Shown piece after piece: positions 7,949 to 15,477 of a stretch of 64,000 nt of DNA (position 1 is the stretch's first letter; each line of letters starts with the position of its first letter). The stretch spans positions 1 to 64,000 of the forward strand of contig NZ_OAOP01000014.1 of the NCBI RefSeq assembly GCF_900207585.1, given 5' to 3'. The notes under the pieces are model-generated. The model saw only the letters and a program-made list of their open reading frames with translations. It did not search any database and had not been told where the DNA came from. The stretch is from Bacillus oleivorans. Lineage in GTDB: Bacteria > Bacillota > Bacilli > Bacillales > JC228. The translations under genes were made by a program, and so were the position numbers.

Positions 7949-8887
7949 TTAGCTCCAATCTAAAGGCGGTTTGACGAGCTGTGCTTTTAATCCAAGCTCC
8001 TTGGCAGCCGCAAAAATAAATTCTTTTCTAAAGAAATAGCTTTTATGACTTACAATTTTTCCATTTTCAGTTTCATGGTATTGAATGTCATGGATTTCAG
8101 GTCCCCTTTCCCCAGGAGCTATTACTATGATGACCGGCTTACCCCAGAGGATCACTTCCTGAGCGGTATATCCCGGTAACCCATATTGTAATGATCCTTT
8201 CAGCATTTCATCCTTAGAAAACTCCTGGAACCCAAGGAATGCCTCGTTTTGTGTCTGATCACTAACTAACCGCAGCATTTCGTTCACATCGCCTTTGTTA
8301 AACGCCTCTAAGTATGCTGCAATGGTTGGGTCTTTCTTTGCTGCTAAGGGTTCGGTTTTGGCAGCTGAAAAATCAATCGATGCGATTCTTTTCCGAGCGC
8401 GCTGAACAGCAGCGTATACACCACCAGGGGTACTATGTACAATCCCTGCTGTTTCTTCTGCACTAAATTTAAAAATATCTACAAGAAGAAAAGCGGCTGT
8501 TTGTTTTGCTGTTAAGTTGTTTGTTATAGAAATAAGGGCTTGCTCTAGCAATAGACTGTCAGAAAAATCAACGATAGGTTCTTGGGACTCCGCTAAGGTT
8601 CCAACCTCTCTTTTTAGTTTTCTGCATTGATCAAGCCAAGTATTAGTTGCCACTCTGAAGAGATAATTTTTCTTGTCTGTCACTTCACTCCAGCGCTGCG
8701 GAAGTAAACCGAACGATTTTATCATCGTTTCCTGAAAAAGATCCTCTCCATCCCAAGGTGAACCCGTTATATATTTACAATAATTCCAAAGGTCTGCGGC
8801 ATAGGCCGAAACCATTTCTTCAAACTCATTATTTAAATTTCGGGTCACTCCTACAAAGTCTTGGGTCAAATCCCGCGTTTGATTCAA
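7949..8887 (-). CDS. ECF-type RNA polymerase sigma factor with C-terminal SnoaL-like domain
   Basis: The protein has 312 residues. Sigma region 2 (about 20-90: DLWNYCKYITG, GEDLFQETM, YLFRVATNTWLDQ) and region 4 (about 130-185: LTAKQTAAFLL, FSAEETAGIV, GGVYAAVQRARKRI) are clear. About 120 more residues resemble an NTF2/SnoaL fold, as in ECF families that carry a regulatory tail in place of a separate anti-sigma factor. The start is TTG 8887, preceded by GAGGAGG at 8 nt; another in-frame TTG at 8914 has no site. No anti-sigma gene is adjacent. The target regulon is unknown. Confidence 0.85.
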   Translation of the reverse strand: MNQTRDLTQDFVGVTRNLNNEFEEMVSAYAADLWNYCKYITGSPWDGEDLFQETMIKSFGLLPQRWSEVTDKKNYLFRVATNTWLDQCRKLKREVGTLAESQEPIVDFSDSLLLEQALISITNNLTAKQTAAFLLVDIFKFSAEETAGIVHSTPGGVYAAVQRARKRIASIDFSAAKTEPLAAKKDPTIAAYLEAFNKGDVNEMLRLVSDQTQNEAFLGFQEFSKDEMLKGSLQYGLPGYTAQEVILWGKPVIIVIAPGERGPEIHDIQYHETENGKIVSHKSYFFRKEFIFAAAKELGLKAQLVKPPLDWS

Positions 8888-9008
8888 TTCCCATCCCTCC
8901 TCTAGCGTTTTCAATAAATATGACGTGTGTGAAAAGTAAAATTAGACTCATACTTTAAAATTTTTCAATTAAAAGAGGGAATTTTCAAGCAACGTTTCGC
9001 GTCATAAA

Positions 9009-9488
9009 CTATTTACTTACACCCAAATCCCGCCAAAGCAAATTAGCCGTAACAGGTTTTTTGCCTAGCTCTCTCGACCAAACCGATAATTGACCCATAT
9101 GATGGATTTCATGGGCAATTACGTGACGTACAACCTCTCCCCATCTGAGTGTTTCGATGGTTCCGTCCGCTAAGTTATTCTGGATAATACGGTTCTCCAT
9201 ACGGCTGTCCCAATTCCGTACAAAATTGACTACTTCCGGTTTAAAAGTAGAATCGAGTGCCCGAACTCTTTCCAGGCTGCGATAGTTCTCAAATTTCTCT
9301 TGGAAATCTGGCTTCCCTTGAACAATTCGGATCCAGCTCCACTCCACATCAATAATATGGAAAAGTGAGTGTAAGATACCGCCCACTCCTCCAGTCCGAT
9401 CACGAAGAAGCTCTTCTTCTGGTACATCCTCACACCATTTGTACCAATCTTCTCTTACTTGCCAATTATATTCAAATAGTGTTTGCAC
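9009..9488 (-). CDS. DinB-like four-helix protein
   Basis: The protein has 159 residues and the DinB/YfiT-like pattern: histidines at 40 and 44 (LHSLFHIIDVEWSW) and the C-terminal HEIHHMGQ at about 126-132, which together form the expected metal site of this fold. Family members act in thiol transfer or have unknown roles. GTG 9488 is taken as the start because GGGGGAAA lies 4 nt before it; the longer ATG start at 9512 has no visible site. It lies about 120 bp after the sigma factor gene, same strand, with its own terminator upstream gene boundary at 9551-9579. Confidence 0.85.
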   Translation of the reverse strand: MQTLFEYNWQVREDWYKWCEDVPEEELLRDRTGGVGGILHSLFHIIDVEWSWIRIVQGKPDFQEKFENYRSLERVRALDSTFKPEVVNFVRNWDSRMENRIIQNNLADGTIETLRWGEVVRHVIAHEIHHMGQLSVWSRELGKKPVTANLLWRDLGVSK

Positions 9489-9550
9489 AACATTTCCCCC
9501 AATCTTAATCATTAAATTCTCTACAACTTTGTCTTTTCCTTTTTAAGCAT

Positions 9551-9579
9551 AAAAAAAGAGGCGCCTCCCTTTAGGCACC
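9551..9579 (-). terminator. Terminator after the DUF5667-like gene
   Basis: On the minus strand GGTGCCT pairs with AGGCGCC (one G-U) and is followed by TCTTTTTTT. It ends the gene at 9596-10780 before the DinB-like gene. Confidence 0.8.
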
Positions 9580-9595
9580 CTTCATAAACAGCGTA

Positions 9596-10780
9596 TTATT
9601 CTTCATCATCTTGATCATCGTCTTCTTTATCGTGATCATCATCTTTATCTTCTTCTTTCTTTTTGTCTTCATTTTGCTTTTCTTCTAGCTTTTTGGCATC
9701 TTCTCGTTGTTTTTCTTCAGCTTTTTTAGCTTCTTCCCGAGCCTTTTCTTCGGCTTTTTTAGCTTCTTCCCGGGCTTTTTCCTCAGCTTTTTTAGCTTCT
9801 TCGCGTTTCTTTTCTTCAGCCTTTTTTAAAGCTTCTTTCTTCTCTTTTTCTTCCTCTTCGAGGGCTTTTTCTACTTCATTGGATACTTCCTCGTTTATTT
9901 TCTCAACATCTTTCGCTTCTTCATTTTGGATCTTTTCCTCTTTTTTGCTTAACTCATCTTCGAGCTTTGTCTTTTCACGTTCTGCTTCTTCCTCAGAAAT
10001 TTGGCCGCTTGCTAGTTTTTCTTCAATTTTGCTTATTTTTTCAGCAAATTTAGCTTCAGCTTTTGCGAGCTTCTCAGATTTCTTTTCAATTTTTTCAAAC
10101 GACTTTTGGATATTTTTCATGATCGCTTGTTGAGCACTTGGATTTTCAATTTTTTCTAATACAACTAACAAAGCATCAATGTTATGGGCAAGTTTACTCT
10201 CAACTGTATCTTCAGACTCTTCTGCAGATTCTTCCCCTTCAGATTCCTCATCTGATTCAGCTGAGGAATCTGATTCATCTGCTTCTTCTTCCGTGCTTGA
10301 TTCTCCGTCTGTCTCACTTAAAGTTTCTCCAGCAACTTCATGCATAGAAATTGCTTCTTTAAGAACTTTCTCTGCTTCTTCTATTTCACCTTTAGCAATC
10401 AAAGCATTGGCCTCTGCAATTCTTTCCGCCGCAAAGTCTGCTAATAATTGACTCTCTTTATAGTCATCAAAAGTGAAGGCAAGACGAATTTTTTCCGTCA
10501 TTAATTTAACAAAATAAAAGAAATCCCCCGGGATTAATTCTGGCTCTTCGAGAACCTCTTCCTCCACACTCTCTTCGACAGCTGATTCTTCACCTGTATC
10601 ATTAACTTCCTCTAAAGAGATTACTTCCTCTGTAGATTCTTGCTCTACAGTTGTTTCGGCTTCCTCCGTTACCCCAGTTGTTACCTCGTTAGCAAAAACT
10701 TGAACTGTACCTACTGGAAAAATAAGAGTGGCCGCAATGGCCGTGCTAGTAAATAAATGAATGCGTTTTTTATTTTTCAT
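9596..10780 (-). CDS. Secreted DUF5667-like protein with charged coiled-coil repeats
   Basis: The protein has 394 residues. A Sec signal peptide (1-31, cleavage after VFA) is followed by an acidic linker, a DUF5667-like helical domain (PGDFFYFVKLMTEKIRLAFT and AAERIAEANALI, about 83-150), a Ser/Glu/Asp linker, and a long Lys/Glu/Ala-rich helix. Residues about 310-370 are an 11-residue repeat (KKAEEKAREEA and variants, about five copies). The tail is Asp/Glu-rich. No enzyme motif is seen. It probably lies outside the membrane and may bind cations or wall polymers; that is inference. Ribosome binding site GGAAGGA. Confidence 0.85.
   Translation of the reverse strand: MKNKKRIHLFTSTAIAATLIFPVGTVQVFANEVTTGVTEEAETTVEQESTEEVISLEEVNDTGEESAVEESVEEEVLEEPELIPGDFFYFVKLMTEKIRLAFTFDDYKESQLLADFAAERIAEANALIAKGEIEEAEKVLKEAISMHEVAGETLSETDGESSTEEEADESDSSAESDEESEGEESAEESEDTVESKLAHNIDALLVVLEKIENPSAQQAIMKNIQKSFEKIEKKSEKLAKAEAKFAEKISKIEEKLASGQISEEEAEREKTKLEDELSKKEEKIQNEEAKDVEKINEEVSNEVEKALEEEEKEKKEALKKAEEKKREEAKKAEEKAREEAKKAEEKAREEAKKAEEKQREDAKKLEEKQNEDKKKEEDKDDDHDKEDDDQDDEE
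9690..9835 (-). repeat. 33-bp tandem repeat inside the DUF5667-like gene
   Basis: The DNA encoding KKAEEK(A/K/Q)RE(E/D)A is repeated about five times with a 33-bp period, mostly by GCTTTTTTAGCTTCTTC-type units. The count could change by slippage. Confidence 0.75.
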
Positions 10781-10860
10781 GCCAATTCCTTCCTCCCCGA
10801 ATTTAAGTATATTACAAAGTTCGTCAATTCACTGAATTTTATGTCGCTTTATTCAATAAA

Positions 10861-10884
10861 AAAACACCTCTTATTAAAGAGATG
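10861..10884 (-). terminator. Terminator after the pentapeptide gene
   Basis: Minus strand CATCTCTT, TAAT loop, AAGAGGTG, then a long T run. Confidence 0.85.
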
Positions 10885-10896
10885 CCAATACGCAAA

Positions 10897-11736
10897 TTAT
10901 AGCCAATGATCTGGAATTCTTAAGTGATCTGGTAATTTCGTATTTCGATTCCCCTTCGCCGCATTCAATTGTGCCTGGGTGAGAAAGATGCTTCCCGTGA
11001 GATTTACCCCGCTTAAATTAGCGTCTCTCAAGTCGGCTCCAATCAGATCAGTCAACCTCATATCGGCACCAGTGAGATCAGCTGCAATTAACAATGCACC
11101 TCTAAAGTTAACACCTCGTAAGTTGGCTCCTCTTAAATTGGCCCCAATCAAATCCATTCCTCGACCCAATTTCTTTTTTGATCTGTTTGGAACTTTAGCC
11201 CGTACCAGCTTACTCGTTTGCAGAAGTAAATTATTTATTTGAGCTCTGTGTAAAGAAATATCTAATTCTAAAATAGAATGTGGGCTTTGATAAGTAAGAT
11301 GCTCAGTCTGTTCATACGCAGCCTGTATCTTTTGAAAAATAGACTGGGCACGGTCTAATTGAAGAGCTTGATTTAAATAATAGAGCATCTCGTGAAGCTG
11401 CTGCACAATCGGAAACACTTTAAACATTTCATCGCTTAAGTTTGGGTGTTCCCTCCAATCGTTCCCTTTAAAGGTAACTTGAGATACCTTTTGCCCAGCA
11501 CCAAAGCACTCATACACAACACAGCCCCGAAACCCTTTGTTTCTAAGATCTCTATGAATCTTACATCGATAATCCGATTGTAAGTTTGGACAAGGGATAC
11601 CACCATTTTTATCAAAAGCAAAATCAGCCGACTTTGCATAGGGCAACGCAACACAGCACAAACCAAAGCAATTTTCACAGTCTGCATGCAAATCATTAGC
11701 AAAATTATTGTATTTACTCTTTTTGGGATGGGACAC
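10897..11736 (-). CDS. Cys-rich (CxxCxxxCC) protein with C-terminal pentapeptide repeats
   Basis: The protein has 279 residues. The N-terminal 75 residues hold a cysteine cluster (CENCFGLCC at about 20-28, then CPNL, YRCKIH and CVVYECFG) like metal-binding YkgJ-type domains. A helical middle follows. Residues about 195-250 form at least eleven pentapeptide repeats (AN/DLRGAxL pattern), which fold as a right-handed beta-helix. The start is GTG with AAGGAAG about 8 nt upstream. Function is unknown; pentapeptide proteins range from gyrase protection to scaffolding. It follows the RNase H-like gene by 16 bp and may be co-transcribed. Confidence 0.88.
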   Translation of the reverse strand: MSHPKKSKYNNFANDLHADCENCFGLCCVALPYAKSADFAFDKNGGIPCPNLQSDYRCKIHRDLRNKGFRGCVVYECFGAGQKVSQVTFKGNDWREHPNLSDEMFKVFPIVQQLHEMLYYLNQALQLDRAQSIFQKIQAAYEQTEHLTYQSPHSILELDISLHRAQINNLLLQTSKLVRAKVPNRSKKKLGRGMDLIGANLRGANLRGVNFRGALLIAADLTGADMRLTDLIGADLRDANLSGVNLTGSIFLTQAQLNAAKGNRNTKLPDHLRIPDHWL

Positions 11737-11752
11737 TGTTTACACTTCCTTA

Positions 11753-12520
11753 TTATGAAGAAACAACTAATTTGTGATTTTCTATTATTTTTATTGCAGA
11801 TTTTATGGATTCATTTGAAAGCTTTTCTTTATTAGTACATTTTAATATCGCTGCTAATGTACTACATAGTATAATTCGTTTACCATGTGTATCCTTTTGT
11901 GTTAATGCATCTGATAGAGCGATTAAAGGTCTTTTATTTTCTGCCAAAACTTGTTGATCATCTTCTTTCACAATAACCCACTTATTATTTTCTTTAACGG
12001 CCTTTAACTCTACCTGATTTACTTTTGTTTCCTCTTTAATATATTCCCTGCTCAATAAATGAGCAGCCTGCAGGTACTTTTTATCTTCAAGCTGATCTTT
12101 AAAATATATTTTAATCAGTGGTCTAGCTGTACATGTTTTAATGCAATGGTATACAGGGTAATCCGAGTGTCTTGAATTTAACTCAATAAATAAATTTCTT
12201 ATATGTTGAAAATAATAATTTGTCTCTTCTTTAATAAAAAAATTACTATTGTTAAACTTTTTATTTTCGTTATGTAATAAAGATGTATAAAGGCTTTTAC
12301 AATCGGTGTAAATATCTATTATTTCATTTTTACCTATATCATCTTTCTTTATCATTTCAAATGTTTTCTCGAGAGCATATCCTTCTGCTAAATTGGAAGT
12401 GGGGTTAATATGCTCTGCTTTGAAATGATGCTTTTCGATAAAGCCAAATTCATTTACTTTAACGACTCCTGCACCTACCATTTTATCTTTCGTTGAGCCA
12501 TCAATGTAATACTCTATCAT
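11753..12520 (-). CDS. RNase H-like domain protein
   Basis: The protein has 255 residues. Residues 1-120 carry the RNase H pattern: YYIDGS (Asp), NLAEGYALEKTFEMI (Glu) and IYTDCKSLYTSL (Asp), in the right order and spacing for the carboxylate triad. The C-terminal half (about 140-255) is not recognised. ATG 12520 follows AGCAGGTG; an upstream GTG overlaps that site. The base composition is more AT-rich than in its neighbours. It could cleave RNA in hybrids or be a catalytically changed relative. It lies 16 bp upstream of the pentapeptide gene. Confidence 0.75.
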   Translation of the reverse strand: MIEYYIDGSTKDKMVGAGVVKVNEFGFIEKHHFKAEHINPTSNLAEGYALEKTFEMIKKDDIGKNEIIDIYTDCKSLYTSLLHNENKKFNNSNFFIKEETNYYFQHIRNLFIELNSRHSDYPVYHCIKTCTARPLIKIYFKDQLEDKKYLQAAHLLSREYIKEETKVNQVELKAVKENNKWVIVKEDDQQVLAENKRPLIALSDALTQKDTHGKRIILCSTLAAILKCTNKEKLSNESIKSAIKIIENHKLVVSS

Positions 12521-12613
12521 GCTCTGCACCTGCTTGCTTTCATAAAAGCATCCTTTTACACGTTTATTATCTAAAACAAATACATCAATACAAAAATCTT
12601 TATTTTATTTTAA

Positions 12614-12811
12614 CATAAATATCCAATAGTACACTCTTTGGCTTACTATGCAGATCAAGGTAGACCGTTTGTAAATGTTTTGCGTAAAAAAGGCTGGTAT
12701 GAGGAACTGCCTCAAATGGACGACCTCGCCAAAATCATAAAGGAGGTCAAAGAAAAAATTAGAAGGGAAAGACTTGCTTTGCATAATCTATCTGCTGCAA
12801 ATCCAAACTAA
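12614..12811 (+). pseudogene. 3' remnant of an unidentified gene
   Basis: An open frame of 65 codons ends at TAA 12811, with no start codon near its 5' end and no ribosome binding site. It reads like a protein C-terminus: YYADQGRPFVNVLRKKGWYE, then an amphipathic, Lys/Glu-rich helix. Amino acid composition is protein-like and unlike the surrounding repeats. I do not recognise the parent family. The 5' part seems to have been lost. Confidence 0.5.
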
Positions 12812-13022
12812 CCCTAGTGTTATTACCTAACACTATAAATCAGTGTGGAGGGATAGATATTGGATATTCTAATAAGGTTCATCTCAAACCTAAGGTCATT
12901 CGCTCTAAGAGTTACATGCTTTTTCAGAAGGGTTAACTACCTGTTAAATAAGCTTGTATGGATGCCATCTTTAGCGTAACGAATATTCAATAAGTCTCAT
13001 CGATTTCCGCATTGTCAATAAT

Positions 13023-13048
13023 AAGGTAAGCATTTCGATGCTTGCCTT
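13023..13048 (+). terminator. Orphan plus-strand terminator-like hairpin
   Basis: AAGGTAAGCA pairs with TGCTTGCCTT (one wobble) around TTTCGA and is followed by TATTGTATTTG. It has no intact plus-strand gene before it, so it is probably a leftover of the decayed locus. Confidence 0.5.
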
Positions 13049-13080
13049 TATTGTATTTGTATCAAAAGTATTTTTCATCT

Positions 13081-13235
13081 TCCTCATGAAGAACCGTTTG
13101 CGTGCTTTCTTTCCGGATTTGTCGTTCATCGGCTTTATAAAGGACACTTTCCCTGCTTTCTTTCCCCCATTCTGCCTTGTTTAGCCTTATAATGGACGTT
13201 TTCACTGTCTTTTTTTGGATTCTGTCCTTTATCGT
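13081..13235. repeat. Degenerate 51-52 bp tandem repeat, three copies
   Basis: Units begin near 13104, 13155 and 13207 at a GCTTTCTTT-like core. Each is preceded by a (G)GACxxTTTxC(A/C)CT-like stretch and ends near CTTTATAA(A/T)GGAC. A long minus-strand open frame across these repeats is not accepted as a gene. Confidence 0.6.
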
Positions 13236-13256
13236 CAAAATTACTTGTCTTAAGTA

Positions 13257-13290
13257 AAAAAGACCCCCACCCAAAAGGTTTGAGAGTCTT
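13257..13290 (-). terminator. SASP terminator
   Basis: Minus strand AAGACTCTCAAACC, loop, GGGTGGGGGTCTT, then TTTTTT. It is similar in sequence to the hairpins at 13837-13873 and 19980-20014. Confidence 0.75.
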
Positions 13291-13357
13291 AAAGTAATTC
13301 GTCGGGGATTACTTTGTTTACTCCCCAACTTTTTTTATTAACAAAACAAACATATCG

Positions 13358-13618
13358 CTACTGTTTTTTACTCAAGTTTTCCTGAGCCATCTTTACAAGT
13401 TCCTTTACCATACTCCCGCCTAATCTGCCGCCAACTTTACCGGCTTGTTCAGAAGTAAGTTTCCCGTTGTATCCCTGTTTTAGAGGTACACCTGCCTCCG
13501 CGGCAGCTTCAAATTTTGCTTGTTCAGGATTATTCGTTCCCGCTACTTGAGCCTTTAACTGATCAAGTCCTTGGCGAGCCTCTGGAACTAGGATTTTATT
13601 TCGATTTTTTCTTGCCAT
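13358..13618 (-). CDS. Alpha/beta-type small acid-soluble spore protein
   Basis: This 86-residue protein has the two conserved SASP regions: the segment around residues 33-45 with the GPR protease site region (KFEAAAEAG), and LTSEQAGKVGGRLGGSMVK toward the C-terminus. These proteins coat spore DNA, shift it toward an A-like form and protect it from UV damage, and are degraded in germination. The start ATG follows GAGGAGGGAATGCC. Which sspA-D paralogue it matches cannot be said. Expression in the forespore under sigma-G is expected from the family; no convincing promoter was found. Confidence 0.95.
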   Translation of the reverse strand: MARKNRNKILVPEARQGLDQLKAQVAGTNNPEQAKFEAAAEAGVPLKQGYNGKLTSEQAGKVGGRLGGSMVKELVKMAQENLSKKQ

Positions 13619-13671
13619 GGCATTCCCTCCTCTTTTTTAAATTGTCCAGAAAGAAGATAAAACATGTTTCA

Positions 13672-13812
13672 TTATTTTCCCTGACCCTGTATGGCCCACA
13701 TAATGGAGTTTTCTTCGGTATCATACATGCCAAGTAAGATGGAATTAACAGTATTATGCCCTAAGGTAAAACCCCCGATGACAGCGATAATATCACGATA
13801 TTTTAGATTTAT
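13672..13812 (-). pseudogene. 5'-truncated remnant of an unidentified gene
   Basis: A minus-strand frame of 46 codons ends at TAA 13672-13674. It reads as a convincing protein end (YRDIIAVIGGFTLGHNTVNS, then LLGMYDTEENSIMWAIQGQGK) but has no ATG, GTG or TTG near its beginning and no ribosome binding site; a stop codon lies just upstream. I do not recognise the parent. It sits between the SASP gene and the TOMM terminator, suggesting that the 5' part was lost when the TOMM block arrived. Confidence 0.55.
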
Positions 13813-13836
13813 TCAGGGAAGTTTAACAGAGCCTAA

Positions 13837-13873
13837 TAAAAAAGACCCTAAACCTATTGGTCTGAGAGCCTTT
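13837..13873 (-). terminator. Terminator of the TOMM biosynthetic genes
   Basis: On the minus strand GGCTCTCAGACC, AATA loop, GGTTTAGGGTC, then TTTTTTATT, 23 bp after the SagB-type gene. It belongs to the same sequence family as the hairpins after the SASP gene and rpsI. Confidence 0.7.
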
Positions 13874-13895
13874 TAGTGCAATCCTTTTGTCTCTG

Positions 13896-15455
13896 CTAGC
13901 TTCGCAAACTCCCTTTTAGCCATGCACGGGGACGGTATGGACCCACCGGGATTTGAATCAAGCTGGTTTTTCCTATTGAATCAAGCTTGTAAAGTTCATC
14001 AGATTGGTTCGCATCGAATCCCAGCAGTGGGTGGCCCCCCATCCCTAAGGCACCCGACATCAAGAGCAACCGTTGCACAAAAATACCCGCTTCCATTTGC
14101 TGAATGCGATAACCTCTATACCCCAATTTCTCTTTAAGGTGATTTTTGTCTCCAACGATATGCATACAGAGCGGAACTTGATACAGATTCACATTGGGCA
14201 TTGTTAATCCAAATTGTAAAAACTCCCGATAATCCCCCTCTGTTATTTTCTGAAGTGCATGAGAGCTATTGTTATAAGAGTAGGCACCATCTGGAACTCC
14301 CTCCACGTTATAAAAACTTCCATACAAAGAAACACGAGTGTCAACTTTCCCCTGTGTGTCGTCAAGGTCATTCTGATACGAGAAGGAACATGTCTCCTTT
14401 AATAAAGAGGCTAGTTGTGTTTGACTCACTTTTCCTAACACAAAATCGTTATCAGGAGAATGCCGCTCCCTGCAAATGGAAGCGAGGTCATACGATAAGG
14501 ACTCAGTAAATGGCAGCAAGATCGTCTCTGTACTTAAGGAACGTTTTACACTACTATTCTCCTTTGTCTTTACAAATGACTGTGTTGTTTCAAGAATGGA
14601 TGCTTCCTGAAGTTGTCTCAGTATCGGAAAATCAATGACTCTCTTGGAACGGTTATACGAAACATGCTTCAACTCTGGCAATTCCCTGCACAAATCAGCG
14701 GCTGAAACAATTTCTTCTCTATTAGGATTGTTTTTAATACCATGAATTGATAACGGGATAACCGCATATACACTTTCATCCTGGTCTAAAAGTCCAAGCA
14801 TATGATTGACAGACGTATCAAGAAATTGGTAGCAAACCCTTGAAGAGAGTCCTATCTTACCCGCTACTTCTAACAATTGCCCAATTAGAACCCCTGCATC
14901 TAATCCTTGGAGCCTGTAGGAAAAATTATTGTATTTATAGAAATTTTTCCAAAACAGCGTAGATATAAAAACGGTACAAAAACAGTCAGAAATATGATAT
15001 CTATTTCCAAGACTTCTGGATAAGTAAAAATCGTAATTTCCTTCTCGCAGTAATATGAGTCGGTGATGTGCAACGTCGTAATGATAAATTCCCTCCGGAA
15101 TGTCCTCCAGCTTCACATATACGTATAATTCATTAGGATATAGCCCCCCTCCAGAGGGAACAAATCTGCGCAACGACTGGACGGCTTTTTCATTTGTATC
15201 CTCTAAAGGAGTTTGAGAATATTGGGTAAGGCCGTACACATACCATAAGAAATGGCCAAGCTCATCGAGACTTGGTTTTTCATAGGCTTTCCGTTCTTTC
15301 AATGTTAGCGGTACATCAGCAGTAAGTGGTATTTCTTTTAAGTCGCGATACAGCTTGTAAGGAAGCGGTGCATCTTCCCAATCCACCTGCCAATTTGGCG
15401 GAAAGACTTTTTCCGTGTCAAAATGAAGATCATGCAGAAATGTTTCTATATCCAA
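13896..15455 (-). CDS. SagB-type TOMM dehydrogenase, two-domain
   Basis: The protein has 519 residues and two nitroreductase-like SagB domains in tandem. The first (about 70-265) has the canonical PSGGGLYPNELYVYV motif and EGIYHYD. The second (about 310-505) repeats the layout (DGAYSYN, PLCMHIVGD, QRLLLMSGALGMGGHPLLGFD) but the glycine-rich motif is degenerate (RVSLYGSFYN). These FMN enzymes oxidise azolines to azoles in thiazole/oxazole-modified peptides. The start is TTG 15455, with AGGAGG 7 nt before it; this removes an apparent overlap with the upstream YcaO gene and leaves a 22-bp gap. It is the last gene of the cluster. Confidence 0.92.
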   Translation of the reverse strand: MDIETFLHDLHFDTEKVFPPNWQVDWEDAPLPYKLYRDLKEIPLTADVPLTLKERKAYEKPSLDELGHFLWYVYGLTQYSQTPLEDTNEKAVQSLRRFVPSGGGLYPNELYVYVKLEDIPEGIYHYDVAHHRLILLREGNYDFYLSRSLGNRYHISDCFCTVFISTLFWKNFYKYNNFSYRLQGLDAGVLIGQLLEVAGKIGLSSRVCYQFLDTSVNHMLGLLDQDESVYAVIPLSIHGIKNNPNREEIVSAADLCRELPELKHVSYNRSKRVIDFPILRQLQEASILETTQSFVKTKENSSVKRSLSTETILLPFTESLSYDLASICRERHSPDNDFVLGKVSQTQLASLLKETCSFSYQNDLDDTQGKVDTRVSLYGSFYNVEGVPDGAYSYNNSSHALQKITEGDYREFLQFGLTMPNVNLYQVPLCMHIVGDKNHLKEKLGYRGYRIQQMEAGIFVQRLLLMSGALGMGGHPLLGFDANQSDELYKLDSIGKTSLIQIPVGPYRPRAWLKGSLRS

Positions 15456-15477
15456 AGCTTTACCTCCTATTCTTCCA

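Larger units (their letters stand above)
12521..13357. other. 837-bp gene-poor region
   Basis: Between the RNase H-like gene and the SASP gene there is no intact gene. It holds a decayed coding fragment (12614-12811), a short plus-strand terminator hairpin (13023-13048), three copies of a degenerate 52-bp repeat (13081-13235) and the SASP terminator (13257-13290). The 12812-13022 part shows only weak short frames. Confidence 0.7.

Noticed and set aside
9663-10133. Ser/Phe/Ala-rich plus-strand frame
   Set aside because: It is the antisense shadow of the Lys/Glu repeats in the DUF5667-like gene.
12860-12979. TTG-started 39-codon plus-strand frame after GGAGGG
   Set aside because: Spacing to GGAGGG is good, but the sequence is not recognisable, and an overlapping frame (GYSNKVHLKPKVIRSK) looks equally protein-like. 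The region seems decayed.
13081-13235. CRISPR array
   Set aside because: The units are tandem and degenerate throughout, with no constant repeat and unique spacers, and no cas gene is nearby.
13062-13328. 88-codon minus-strand frame
   Set aside because: It spans the degenerate 52-bp repeats and the SASP terminator, has no ribosome binding site, and its lysine/glutamate pattern comes from the repeat.
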